In this document: in pieces, positions 18,237 through 26,422 of the stretch
Layout: the number at the start of each line of letters is the position of its first letter
Numbering within the stretch: the stretch's first letter is position 1
Assembly (NCBI RefSeq): GCF_000802245.2
Contig: NZ_CP021080.1
Location: 7,282,076 to 7,346,075 of the forward strand
Length of the DNA: 64,000 nucleotides
Reading direction: 5' to 3'
Origin: Streptomyces pluripotens
Lineage (GTDB): Bacteria; Actinomycetota; Actinomycetes; Streptomycetales; Streptomycetaceae
The notes under the pieces: model-generated
The model's input: the letters and a program-made list of their open reading frames with translations, nothing else
Databases searched by the model: none
Told to the model about the DNA's origin: nothing
Position numbers and translations under genes: made by a program

Positions 18237-18959
18237 TCAGGGCTGGTACTCGTAGCCGATGGTGAATCGAGGCGGCAGGCACCATTCCCCGTACTCGATG
18301 ATCCCCTCCGCGTCCGACCAGCGGTGGGCGCCGGCCAGGATCGGGGAGCCGACCGGCAGCCCCAGCGCGCTCGCCTCTCGGGCATCGGCGGGACGGGCGT
18401 GCATGTCGTCGCGGGCGTGGGTGATCGTGCGCCCGGTGGCTTCCAGAACCCGGGCGGACAGTCCGTGATTGCGGCCCGGGGCGGTGTTCAGCAGGTCCGG
18501 CACGAGGGCGGCGAACGGGGCCGGGTACCAGGTCACGGCGAACACGGTCCGGGTCTTGCCCCGTCCGGCCAGCCACTCGCGCCGCACCACCTGATCCCCG
18601 GCTTCCAGGTCGAAGATCTCCGCCACGTACAGTGGCGGAATGATCAGTTCGGCGGCTGTCACCCGGCTCGTTTCGCCCTCCGCCAGGAACGACTTCACCC
18701 GCTGGACTCTGGCCAGCCGGTCCCGCGCCGACAAGGTCCAGCGCGGGTCATCGGCGACGTAGGTGCCCCGGGGGGTGGTGCGGATGAAGTTCTCCACCTG
18801 AAGGGCCTGCAAAGCTCGGGAGACAGTAGCCGCCGCGGCCTGCCACTGCCCGGCGATCTCCCGATTCGTCGGCAGCTTGGCGCCCGGCTCAAGCTCTCCC
18901 GACAGGATGCGCTCCCGGAAGTGATCCGCGATCTTCGTGAACGTCTTGGGACTGGGCAT
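18237..18959 (-). CDS. korSA: GntR-family regulator of HutC/UTRA type
   Basis: About 240 residues from the ATG at 18,959 (MPSPKTFTKIAD). It has an N-terminal winged helix (HFRERILSGELEPGAKLPTN) and a UTRA-like ligand-sensing C-terminal domain with VVRREWLAGRGKTRTVF. This is the architecture of KorSA, which represses the activator gene and transfer functions of pSAM2. The gene points toward the first GntR gene and ends 70 bases from it, so the two are convergent. The symbol is by analogy with pSAM2, not from proven identity. Confidence 0.75.
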   Translation of the reverse strand: MPSPKTFTKIADHFRERILSGELEPGAKLPTNREIAGQWQAAAATVSRALQALQVENFIRTTPRGTYVADDPRWTLSARDRLARVQRVKSFLAEGETSRVTAAELIIPPLYVAEIFDLEAGDQVVRREWLAGRGKTRTVFAVTWYPAPFAALVPDLLNTAPGRNHGLSARVLEATGRTITHARDDMHARPADAREASALGLPVGSPILAGAHRWSDAEGIIEYGEWCLPPRFTIGYEYQP

Positions 18960-19114
18960 AAGGCTTGCCCCTCCGTTGAGTTGACGTGTTGTCAGTGGAG
19001 GCACACTAGTGCACTACGAACCGTAGCGGGAGCGCTTCGGCCACTCGAATACTGAACTAGAGCACCAACCTGTCAAGAGGTCGACCATGTGACGTTCGAG
19101 AGGTGGCGATGTGC

Positions 19115-19312
19115 ATGACGGAGCCGACCAGATACTCCACCCCGCCGGTCGAACTCCCCTTGCGCCTGGAACTGGAGCCGACTCCCGTTGCAGGCTGCGC
19201 GGGCTGTGCCGAGCTGGCCAGCGTACGCGACCGGGCCCGCGTGGTCGGCGACATGACCACCGTGACCGACTGCAACGTCTACATGCGACGCCACCCGGAG
19301 GGGCACCAGTGA
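19115..19312 (+). CDS. small AICE protein with paired cysteines
   Basis: 65 residues from the ATG at 19,115, preceded by GAGAGGTGG. The motif CAGCAEL recalls small actinobacterial CxxC proteins. Its stop overlaps the GTG of the next gene, so the two form an operon of small cargo genes at the right end of the element. No function can be given. Confidence 0.6.
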   Translation: MTEPTRYSTPPVELPLRLELEPTPVAGCAGCAELASVRDRARVVGDMTTVTDCNVYMRRHPEGHQ

Positions 19313-19539
19313 GCACCCGCGCTATCTACCGGCACGTCGTTCACACCATCCGCCACGCGCCCGAAGGGGGCATCACCTACGAGGCGTTCTGCGTCACCGG
19401 CGGCTGCGGAGCCGAATCCGGACCCCACCCCGAGCAGGAAGCCGCACAGGACTGGGCACTCCGCCACACCGGACGCACCGGCCACGACCTGTTCAGGCGC
19501 GTCTTCACCGACCATGCCGAGGTCACCCGAGCCGAGTAG
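19309..19539 (+). CDS. small protein of the DUF7848 type
   Basis: 76 residues from a GTG that overlaps the upstream stop (TRAIYRHVVHTIRHAPEGG). The pattern of a CGAESG segment followed by AAQDWALRHTGRTGHDLF is one I recall from many Streptomyces plasmid and AICE small proteins (DUF7848-like), with cysteines that could form a metal knuckle. Translational coupling to the upstream small gene is likely. Function unknown. Confidence 0.65.
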   Translation: MSTRAIYRHVVHTIRHAPEGGITYEAFCVTGGCGAESGPHPEQEAAQDWALRHTGRTGHDLFRRVFTDHAEVTRAE

Positions 19540-19677
19540 AACCACCACCGCCAGCCGGAACAGGACCCACAACCCGCAGGCCATCGCACCAGGCCAGCAG
19601 CCCAGCCGAACGCTCAACCGACAGCCACGGCGTACCGTCGAAGCGGGATGCGTCCAAACTTTCTCTACGTCTTCAAG

Positions 19678-19699
19678 GCGACCCGCTGATGCGGGTCGC
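19678..19699. terminator. perfect 9-bp hairpin after the small AICE genes
   Basis: GCGACCCGC and its complement flank a TGAT loop, about 140 bases after the last rightward gene. It may be a terminator or part of a transfer or replication origin. Confidence 0.4.
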
Positions 19700-20096
19700 G
19701 CGCGGCGCGGTCGCCCACCCGGCCCGCTCTCGGCTCCGCCACCGCGGGCCGGCCAGCGACCAGGCCGCGCAGAGACAGCACAGCGGACGACCGGAAGCGC
19801 AGGGAGAGCCGGACGCGCCCGAACAGCGAACGCCAGGCCGACGGCGAGGCGACGGCGGGGAGTTGGTCGGGGCGTAGGCCCGGAGGTGGGGCCGGTCGGT
19901 TCCGTGGGCTTTACCCACCTCCCCGGGCCGGGGCCCGCGTCGGGCAAGGCCAGGGGGCCACTCGTTCAAATTCCGGGCAGGATCACGACCTGCCCGAGTT
20001 GCCGGGCCAGCGTACGGCCCCCTGACCATGCCCGACCCCAACCCGGGCAGGACACCGGCCAAAGCCCACTCCACCGCCCTCACGCGCGCAGCCGTC

Positions 20097-20121
20097 TGAC
20101 GGCAACGCCGACGGCAACAGG
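20097..20121. repeat. second copy of the tandem TGACGGCAAC repeat
   Basis: Differs by one base from 12,403-12,427 and lies about 90 bases before the right candidate attachment core. It fits an integrase arm site on the other side of the core. Confidence 0.5.
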
Positions 20122-20209
20122 GGCGCACAGCACGGCACTTCCACGTACACCTACGGACAGGCCGGAATTCGCTGACCAGCGAAAATGCAGGTGACGGCCG
20201 CCCGGCGAG

Positions 20210-20235
20210 CACACGTACTATGTGCTGGCGGGGGC
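20210..20235. other. candidate attachment core, right copy
   Basis: Identical over 26 bases to 11,546-11,571. At this copy the centre CGTACTA (20,214-20,220) is flanked by a perfect 6-bp inverted repeat, AGCACA and TGTGCT. That is the structure of a tyrosine-recombinase crossover site. Confidence 0.55.
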
Positions 20236-20563
20236 TACGCCGGTCCTGGTCCACAATTGCAATGGGGCGAAACTTGAGCTGACCTACAAGCCCGACTGGT
20301 CGCCGGAGCAGATTGCGGCGGCTGACGAAAAGGTCGCTGCTCTGAATGCGGCTCCGCAGCTCATTGTGACAAAGGTTCAGCGTTCGGGAAGCGCTGCCGA
20401 TGTCTGGCGTCGAGCTGGAAATCAGACAGTTCCTAGAACTGACATCGACCATAAGATCGACCTGCAACTCGGCGGACTTGATGATGTCAGCAATATGTGG
20501 CCACTCGATAGTTCGGTGAACCGAAGTCTCGGGTCCCAAATATCGGCACAACTGAAGAAGTAA
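20210..20563 (+). pseudogene. orphan RHS toxin tip, HNH-nuclease-like
   Basis: The frame begins with the last Hint residues HTYYVLAGATPVLVHNC and continues as a tip of about 100 residues ending in SQISAQLKK. An in-frame TGA lies 18 bases before the core, so there is no RHS or Hint domain in front. The tip has DIDHKIDLQLGGLDD, then NMWPLD and NRSLG, a DHxxxLQxGG...N pattern typical of HNH/WapA-like nuclease tips. A GTG at 20,222 could start a short form, but the module is best read as a displaced, silent tip. Joined to the RHS gene at the 26-bp repeat it would be in frame. Its immunity gene follows. Confidence 0.75.
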
Positions 20564-20633
20564 GGGCTGCAACCAGGCGCCCTGGTGTGCAGCATCTCGA
20601 TCACAGTCAGAACATGTTAGGTGGGGCAGAGCC

Positions 20634-21182
20634 ATGCAGTTGCGTGACTTGGACGTCTCTCACGCCGTGGTGACCAGTGCTGGCCTGTTTGGCGTCTGGC
20701 GCGCGAGCGCATTCGACCACGTCAGCGATCTGGATCAGTGGGAGGATGAGGTAGCGGAAGACTCTGCCCTCGAACGCCAGATCGCAGCCGGTGCCTTCGT
20801 GCCGATCAACATCGGAGGCAATGGGGCATTCCAGGTCGCCATGCGCGGCGTGGAAGCTCCAGGAAATCTGAGTGAACGCGAGCGGACTTATCTCCTCGTC
20901 TCTTCCGAGCCCTATCTCCTCGTCTCAGATGGAGCATTGGAACTCGGCGGGCTTGAAGCCGTAGGAAGTTACGCTGGTGCGGATAAGGTAGAGATCCCAC
21001 TCGACAGCGGTAGGTATGCCGCGGTCGTCCATCTGGTGGATTGGCAAGCGGAGCCTGGTAGTCGTGGAGGTGATGGAAATCCATCTGCGGATGCCCTTCC
21101 AGACTTCATTTTGGAGATCTTCGCCGATGTCCATGGCGAGCTGAAATACCGCACTAAGGTTGAGACATTCGACCGGCCGTAG
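20634..21182 (+). CDS. immunity protein for the orphan toxin tip
   Basis: 182 residues starting MQLRDLDVSHAVVTSAGLFG, soluble and acidic. The segment YLLVSSEPYLLVSDGALELG resembles the Imm21 family of immunity proteins, as I recall it. It lies 70 bases behind the orphan tip and is intact, as expected if protection is retained after the toxin is silenced or if relatives still deploy it. A tandem repeat, a hairpin and an integrase gene follow in the same order as behind the first immunity gene. Confidence 0.7.
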   Translation: MQLRDLDVSHAVVTSAGLFGVWRASAFDHVSDLDQWEDEVAEDSALERQIAAGAFVPINIGGNGAFQVAMRGVEAPGNLSERERTYLLVSSEPYLLVSDGALELGGLEAVGSYAGADKVEIPLDSGRYAAVVHLVDWQAEPGSRGGDGNPSADALPDFILEIFADVHGELKYRTKVETFDRP

Positions 21183-21214
21183 TTGAAGAATCCGTGATGC
21201 CGCAGGGGCTGCTT

Positions 21215-21238
21215 TGACGGCAGTGGTGACGGCAACGC
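21215..21238. repeat. diverged tandem TGACGGCA repeat by the second integrase
   Basis: TGACGGCAGTGG followed directly by TGACGGCAACGC, a 12-bp tandem like those at 12,403 and 20,097. It sits in the same position between an immunity gene and an integrase gene. Confidence 0.5.
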
Positions 21239-21249
21239 CAGCGGATGAA

Positions 21250-21279
21250 GGAGCCCCCGACCGAGGTGTCGGGGGCTCC
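21250..21279. terminator. hairpin between second immunity and second integrase genes
   Basis: Perfect 12-bp arms (GGAGCCCCCGAC and complement) with a 6-nt loop between convergent genes. Confidence 0.7.
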
Positions 21280-21300
21280 AGCGCGCTCGTGGTTGTCGCA

Positions 21301-22562
21301 TCAAGCAGTCGACGGGGGGTGACCGTCCCTGAGCGCGTTGCTCAGCGTGTCGATGGCTTGGCGTTGCAGGCGGAGCCGGACGTGGGCGTAGACGCCGGCG
21401 GTGACGCCGATGTGGGCGTGTCCGAGGAGTTCCTTGATGACGACGAGGTCGACGCCCTGTTCCAGGAGCAGGGTGGCGGTCGAGTGCCGGAGGTCGTGGA
21501 AGCGGATGCGTCGAAGGCCGGCCTTGCGGAGGAGCGTGGTGAAGGTGCGGGTGAGGTTGGTCGGGTCGATCGGCCTGCCCTGGGGAGTGGTGAACACGTA
21601 CCCGTTGTGCTGCCACTCGGCGCCTGCCATGTGCCGTTCACGCTGTTGCTCCTCGTGGTGGTGCTTGAGTGACTGGAGGCAGCGGGCGGGAAGGGCGATG
21701 CGGCGCTCGGAGGCCCGGGTCTTGGTGGGCAATGTGGTGAGTCCGCCCGTGCTGGTGCGCTGCAAGGTGCGGCGGACGGCAGCCGCGCCCGGTCGAAGTC
21801 GAGGTCTTCCCAGCGGAGGCCGAGGAGTTCGCCTTTGCGGAGTCCGGTGTGGAGCGCCAGTTCGAACAGGGCATGGAGCCGGTGTCCGCGCGCGGCTGTG
21901 AGGAACTGGCGGGCTTCGTCGGCGGTGAGGGGTTCGAAGCGGCGGGGGCGGGGTGTGCCGGTGCGGGCGTTTCGGGCGACGTTGCGCGGGATTTCTTCCT
22001 CGCGCACGGCGTGCTCCAGGGCGGACTTGAGCACAGAGTGGATGTAGGTCAGCGTCAGCGGAGAGAGCAGCTTGTGGCAGCACGAACCGACGGCGCAGCA
22101 ACGGGGCTCGTCACGCCCCGCATCGATGCCTCGCGCGCAGCACTGGCAGGTGGTGCGGAGCTGGTTGAGCCAGGTGCGGACGTCCTTGGCGGAGAGCTTG
22201 GCGAGCTTCTTCTTGCCCAGGCCGGGGACAAGGTACCGGTCGACGCAGGCGGTGTAGCGGGTGTGGGTGTTCTCGCGGAGCTGGTGGACGGCAACGGCAT
22301 CGAGCCAGTACGTCAGGTACGCGCCGACGCTGCCCTGTGCGGAGGGCACGGGCAGGCCACGATTGCTGGTGGCGATCTTCTCGGTGAGTTTGGCGAGGGC
22401 TTCCTTGCGGGTGGTGCCGTAGACGCGGACGCGGCGGCGGGTGTTGCCGGGGGCGAGGACGTATCCGGCGGCTTCCCAGCGGCGGTCCTTGCGCTGGTAG
22501 ACGGTTCCGTCGCCGTTGGCGCGGGTTCGGCGGGATGCTGGGGTGTCGCGGGGCGTGGCCAT
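21301..22562 (-). pseudogene. int: second tyrosine integrase, frameshifted
   Basis: The protein is closely related along its length to the integrase at 12.5 kb, including GDGTVYQRKDRRWEAAG, the cysteine cluster CQCCARG, LHTGLRKGELLG, FHDLRHSTATLL and GVTAGVYAHV. The frame breaks near 21,790, in a run of C on the plus strand just after LRWEDLDFD. One added base restores the match. The two parts are open from 22,562 to the break and from the break to 21,301. It is either inactivated or a homopolymer sequencing error. The start overlaps the xis stop by one base. Confidence 0.85.
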
Positions 22563-22765
22563 CAGGCAGCTTCCTGTTCGAGGCGGGCGCAGATGAAGTC
22601 GGTGAGGGAGTGGGAGGGGATGCGGCGGGCGCGGCCGAGGGTGATCGAGGCGAGCTGCCGGGTGCGAAGCAGGTCGTAGACGGCGTAGCGGCCGAGCTGG
22701 AGGCGGGCCATGACCTGCGGCACCGTCAGCAGTTTCTCCGGCGCCCGTTCGGAGGCCGTGGTCAT
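22562..22765 (-). CDS. xis: second excisionase
   Basis: A 67-residue helix-turn-helix protein (LLTVPQVMARLQLGRYAVYD, GRARRIPSHSL) similar to the first excisionase. It is intact and overlaps the rep remnant upstream at an ATGA junction. It belongs to the decayed second element. Confidence 0.8.
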   Translation of the reverse strand: MTTASERAPEKLLTVPQVMARLQLGRYAVYDLLRTRQLASITLGRARRIPSHSLTDFICARLEQEAA

Positions 22766-23012
22766 CCGCAGCCCCCTTCGGCCGCGAACTGCCGTGTGAG
22801 TTCTCTGCGGTGCCAGACGGCGGCGGCGAGGAGTGCGCCGCCGGGGCTGTAGCCGGTGCCGAGGTAGGTCCAGTGGCCGACGACGAGGGTGGTGTCCGGG
22901 TCGTGCTCGGGCAGCCCGGCGTGGACGCGGACCTGTTCGGTGCGCCAGGCGCGGCGGGCGTCGCGCAGCGCGCCCAGGGTGGTTCGAATATGCGCGGGAC
23001 TTGGTGTCGGCG
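22762..23012 (-). pseudogene. C-terminal remnant of a second RepSA-like initiator
   Basis: The tail TTLGALRDARRAW through LVVGHWTYLGTGYSPGG matches the end of the first Rep. Upstream, TKSRAYS matches in another frame, so a frameshift lies near 22,985. Rep similarity ends near 23,010, where unrelated sequence begins. The rest of rep, tra and the right end are missing, so the second element can no longer replicate or transfer. Confidence 0.7.
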
Positions 23013-23107
23013 TACACGTGAACGTCCCCAGCCTCGTACGGATGAAAAGGGACAGTTGCTGATGCGGTGAGACCTGCCGCTCGGCACTCTGCTGCTTGGT
23101 CGATACG

Positions 23108-23537
23108 TGCGGCGGAGGGTGTCGCCGTGGGCGAAGGTCGCGGTGACCGTGTCCGCGTCCTGGGCAAGGGCGACCAATTCGTGGTCTCGTCGGACGTGGA
23201 TGCCTTGTGCAGCGAGGTGCTCTTCGAAGAACCCCTCGATCGCCACTTGCGGCACGGACCGCCACGGCAAGCGGTGCCGAGCAAGGTGCGCCGGGAGCGG
23301 TATGCCGGCGAAGTGGCCGTCGGTGACCGGGTAGTCCCCGGTGGCCAGCAACGGTTCCAGCAGCCCGCGTTGGTCGAGTGCCTCCAGTGTGCGGGACTGC
23401 ATGCCACCTGCCTTGGACAACTCGCTGCGCTGCGGGAGCTTGTCGGCCAGCACGGTCGACACCCCCGCCACCAGCAGCTCGTTGGCCAGTGTCATTCCGG
23501 TCGGGCCCGCGCCGACGATGAGGACGTCGGTGTCCAT
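23108..23537 (-). pseudogene. N-terminal fragment of a FAD-dependent aromatic monooxygenase
   Basis: It starts MDTDVLIVGAGPTGMTLANE, with the GxGxxG FAD-binding motif of PheA/TfdB-type hydroxylases, and continues as the usual family sequence (FEEHLAAQGIHV, FAHGDTLRR) for about 143 residues of an expected 400-550. It then runs into sequence next to the rep remnant. The truncation probably came with the deletion that removed the right part of the second element. The gene is divergent from an Lrp-type regulator, which probably controlled it. Confidence 0.8.
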
Positions 23538-23652
23538 GGTTTCTCCTCTGGTTGTGCCGGTCAGGACCGGAGCAACGGTCCACCTGCCGCGCCACCAGAG
23601 CCAGAAACCGGGTGAGTTGCGTTGGCATCCGACATTGATTAGCTTCGCATCG

Positions 23653-24636
23653 GTGGAATCTGACTCCGATGAGCTGGATCGTCGACTCGTGCACGCCCTG
23701 CAGATCGACGGCCGGGCCCCGTTCAGCACCATCGCCGAGGTTCTCGGCGTGTCGGATCGCACCATCGCCCGCCGGTACGCCCGGCTACGGTCAACCGGGG
23801 CGGTGCGGGTGCTCGGCGGCATCGACCCGACCGCGTGGGGCGGGATGCTGTGGTTCCTGCGGGTGCGATGCGCACCCACCGCGTCGGTCCCGGTCGCCGA
23901 AGCGCTGGCCAGACGTCCCGACACCTCCTGGGTCAGCCTCAGCTCCGGCGGCACCGAGATCACCTGCGTGGTCCGCGCCGAGAGTGAGGCCGACAGCGAG
24001 GAGTTGCTGCTGGCCAAGCTCCCCCGTACTCCCCGCGTGGAGGGGGTGACCGCGCATTCGGTGATGCATGCCTTCTACGGAGGCCCGGACAACCTGATCG
24101 GCAAGCTCGGATCGCTGGACGAGGAGGCGATCGAGCGGCTGCGCCCGTCCCCGATGTCACACCGGCCAGGACCGGTGCGGCTCGACGACGGTGACCGCCG
24201 ACTGATCGCGACGCTCGCCACCGACGGCCGGACCGGATTCGAACAGTTGGCTGCGGTGATCGGTTGGTCGGCGACGACGGTCCGACGCCGGATGACTGAG
24301 TTGCGCGAACGAGGAGTGCTGTACCTGGACCTCGACGTCGACTGGCGCATGTTCGACATGGGCAGCCGAACCCTGCTCTGGCTCTCGGTCGCTCCCGCGC
24401 ATCTGGTAGAGGTCGGCCAGGCATTGGCCGAGCATCCGGAGATCGCGTTCGCCGCCGCCACGACCGGGCCTACCAACCTGTACGCGAGCGTGGTGTGTGC
24501 GAACCAGCGGGAGCTGTACCGGTACCTGACCACCCGGGTGGCCGCGCTGCCGGCCGTTGCGCACGTCGAGACGGCACCCGTGATCAGGACCGTGAAGCAG
24601 GCAGGACAGTATCGTTCAGGAGCTCTGCCGGATTGA
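23653..24636 (+). CDS. Lrp/AsnC-family regulator with duplicated domains
   Basis: About 327 residues from the GTG at 23,653 (VESDSDELDRRLVHALQ). Two AsnC winged helices are present: LDRRLVHALQIDGRAPFSTI with a GVSDRTIARRY recognition helix, and LDDGDRRLIATLATDGRTGF with GWSATTVRRRM. Each is followed by a RAM-like ligand-binding segment. Such tandem proteins are common in actinomycetes and often control a divergent oxidoreductase gene, here the truncated monooxygenase. It remains intact although its likely target is broken. Confidence 0.85.
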   Translation: MESDSDELDRRLVHALQIDGRAPFSTIAEVLGVSDRTIARRYARLRSTGAVRVLGGIDPTAWGGMLWFLRVRCAPTASVPVAEALARRPDTSWVSLSSGGTEITCVVRAESEADSEELLLAKLPRTPRVEGVTAHSVMHAFYGGPDNLIGKLGSLDEEAIERLRPSPMSHRPGPVRLDDGDRRLIATLATDGRTGFEQLAAVIGWSATTVRRRMTELRERGVLYLDLDVDWRMFDMGSRTLLWLSVAPAHLVEVGQALAEHPEIAFAAATTGPTNLYASVVCANQRELYRYLTTRVAALPAVAHVETAPVIRTVKQAGQYRSGALPD

Positions 24637-24775
24637 TCACTTGAGGTCGAGGGTGACCAGACGGGTGATCGAAACACGGACCTGGCCGACGCCGACCGGC
24701 GGGTCAGACGTCCCGACCCCTGCGAAGACGGCCTCCGTACACCGGCCGTTCGGCCGGATGCGGCAGCCTGGCGGC

Positions 24776-25342
24776 GTGAACCTGAATCGCCCCATGCCCC
24801 TCGAGTCCGTCGACGGGCTCATGTCCCTGCTGGCCGACTGCAAGGATGCCTGGGACACCCGGGACCGTAGCGGCGATCCGGTGGACATCCTCGACCACGG
24901 CCTCCAGGTCGCCGCTGTCCTGGCCGCGCCACCCGGACGATGAGGAACTCCAGGTCGCCGGGCTCGTCCACGACATCGGGCACCGCCTGCAGCCGGGTGA
25001 CGAGGCCGCCCACGGCGAACACGCCGCCGCGGCCGTCGCCACCCTGCTCGGGCAGCGGGTCGCCCACCGCGTCACCCTCCACATCCCAGCCAAGCGCTAC
25101 CTCGCGGCGCCTGACCCGGACCTCACGCTCTCGCCGGAGAGTACCCGGACCCTGGCCTGCCACGGCAGGGCCATGTACCGCGGCAAGCGGCCGCCTTCAA
25201 AACCGACCCTGACATCGCCGCGGCGTTGGCCCGCCGCCGCGCCGATGATGCGGGCAAGGTCGTCGGTCTGCGCGTACCGGGACTGGACCGCTGGCGGCCC
25301 GTGGTGAGCGCTGTGGCCGCCACGGCCCGAAACCGTACGTGA
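24776..25342 (+). pseudogene. PhnZ-like HD-domain oxygenase/hydrolase, twice frameshifted
   Basis: Three frames together read like one protein of about 185 residues. MPLESVDGLMSLL to VDILDHGLQVAAVL comes first, then HPDDEELQVAGLVHDIGHRL with the HD metal ligands, then AAAFKTDPDIAAALARRRAD with DDAGKVVGLRVPGLDRW. That order matches small HD enzymes of the PhnZ/TmpB type, which oxidise or cleave phosphonate- or inositol-like substrates. The frames change near 24,930 and near 25,190. Two independent shifts argue for decay rather than sequencing error. Confidence 0.7.
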
Positions 25343-25354
25343 TCCGGAACACGC

Positions 25355-26380
25355 TCAGCATCCGGAATGCCTGCACTGCCGCGTGGATCGCGCGCCGTGC
25401 GGCTGGCCTGGAGAGGGCGTGTGCGGCGTACGGTGTGTGCGGGCCCGTCCGCTGCGGTGAACCAGAACAGGGCCGCGCATAGGAAGGCCGTCACCGCGTA
25501 GACCAGCGTGTGCGTGATGGAGTCGTCCCGCGTGCCGGCGACGAGCGCGCCGACCGCTGCCAGGGCCAGGGCAATGGTCGGCAGTGCACGAGCGGTCCGT
25601 ACGGTGCCTGGTGCGTCGGCCGCCGGTGGCAGTAACCGGGCCGCGAGGCTGTAACAGGCGCAGGCCAGCAGGGGTGGCACCCAGCACATCGCTGGGGCGA
25701 TGCTGGCAGGTGGCCAGGACGGCGCCAGTGGTGACGGCGAACCACAGCATGCCGGTCACTATGACGTAGGGGCGGATGCGAGGAGAAGCGACGAGGCCGA
25801 GGCCGAGGGGAAGCGCGGCGGCGGTGCCCACGTGCCCGCTGGGGAAGCTCGGGTCGACGCGGTTGACAGGCGCGCCGATCAGGTCGGGGCGGGGCAGGAA
25901 CATCTTGCTTGCTTGCCTGCCTGCGACCGTGACCATGACGACTCCGGCTGCCGCGAAGCCTTGCCACCAGCCCCTTCGGGCCAGGGTGGCAGCCATGATG
26001 ACCGCCATACCCACGATCAGGGTCGGTGTGGCGCTCTGGTCCAGCGGTGGCATACGCGATGAACCGTAGGCCGCCCCCGACCAGTCGTGGATCCATGCCG
26101 GTTTGGCGCCGACGGCAGCCGAGAAGAGGGAATTCTCTTCCCGCTGCCCGAACGGGTTGCCGACCGCGATCAGGCACACCGCCAGGAACCCCAGGAGGTA
26201 CAGCGGAGCTGAGATCCGTGGCCGTGTCGTCCGCGCGGGTCTGGGTTCGGGCGTGGCTCCCGGGCCTGGCCGGAGGGGTCCGGGGGTGTGGACAGGGTCG
26301 AGGGATCTTGCTGGGACATCGTTTCTCCCTGTCGGTCTGTACCTAGCAGCGGCAGCTCGTTCACGTGCCTCCCCTGGCAC
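25355..26380 (-). pseudogene. PAP2-superfamily phosphatase, frameshifted membrane protein
   Basis: The main frame has membrane segments (LYLLGFLAVCLIAVG and others) and the PAP2 phosphatase motifs SKMFLPRP, PSFPSGHVG and CQHRPSDVLG. Just after the third motif an extra C in a run near 25,672 shifts the frame. The natural continuation (LLACACYSLAARLLPPA and further helices) runs in another frame down to about 25,123, overlapping the HD pseudogene. A second shift probably lies near 26,240, because the best start (MSQQDPSTLS, behind a GGGAG site at about 26,317) is in a different frame from the body. Likely substrate: lipid or isoprenoid phosphates. Confidence 0.65.
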
Positions 26381-26422
26381 GCGGTGGGCGGGCAGGCTCG
26401 GCCGGCCGTCGGGGATCCGCGC

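Larger units (their letters stand above)
19540..20209. other. gene-free right end of the AICE
   Basis: No convincing gene lies in these 670 bases. It contains a perfect hairpin at 19,678-19,699 (GCGACCCGC, TGAT loop) and the tandem repeat at 20,097-20,121. It ends at the candidate attachment core. Such a region could hold the origin or the transfer locus of the element. Confidence 0.5.
11546..20235. mobile_element. pSAM2-like integrative conjugative element (AICE) carrying a toxin tip and immunity gene
   Basis: The gene set is the standard minimal AICE set: tyrosine integrase, excisionase, RepSA-like initiator, FtsK/TraSA translocase, a small TraSA-linked gene, two GntR regulators and small genes. 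The ends are placed at a 26-bp perfect direct repeat (11,546 and 20,210). On this reading the element of about 8.66 kb also contains the last codons of Hint, the ADP-ribosyltransferase tip and its immunity gene. The alternative boundary is a 25-bp near-identical repeat at 12,403 and 20,097, which would exclude the toxin. I favour the first, because sequence similarity to the RHS gene stops abruptly at 20,210 and excision there rebuilds an RHS frame. Confidence 0.65.

Noticed and set aside
19965..19992. GTTCAAATTCC as a tRNA T-loop that could be the usual AICE target
   Set aside because: The flanking bases do not pair as a T stem and no acceptor or anticodon arm is found.
12403..20121. The 25-bp near-identical repeat as the true element ends
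   Set aside because: Not excluded, but it leaves the abrupt loss of RHS similarity at 20,210 and the tip-immunity-int coupling unexplained; kept as the alternative model.
21342..24017. An 891-codon leftward frame
   Set aside because: It joins the monooxygenase fragment, a nonsense stretch and the first part of the second integrase by chance of frame; each part is better described alone.
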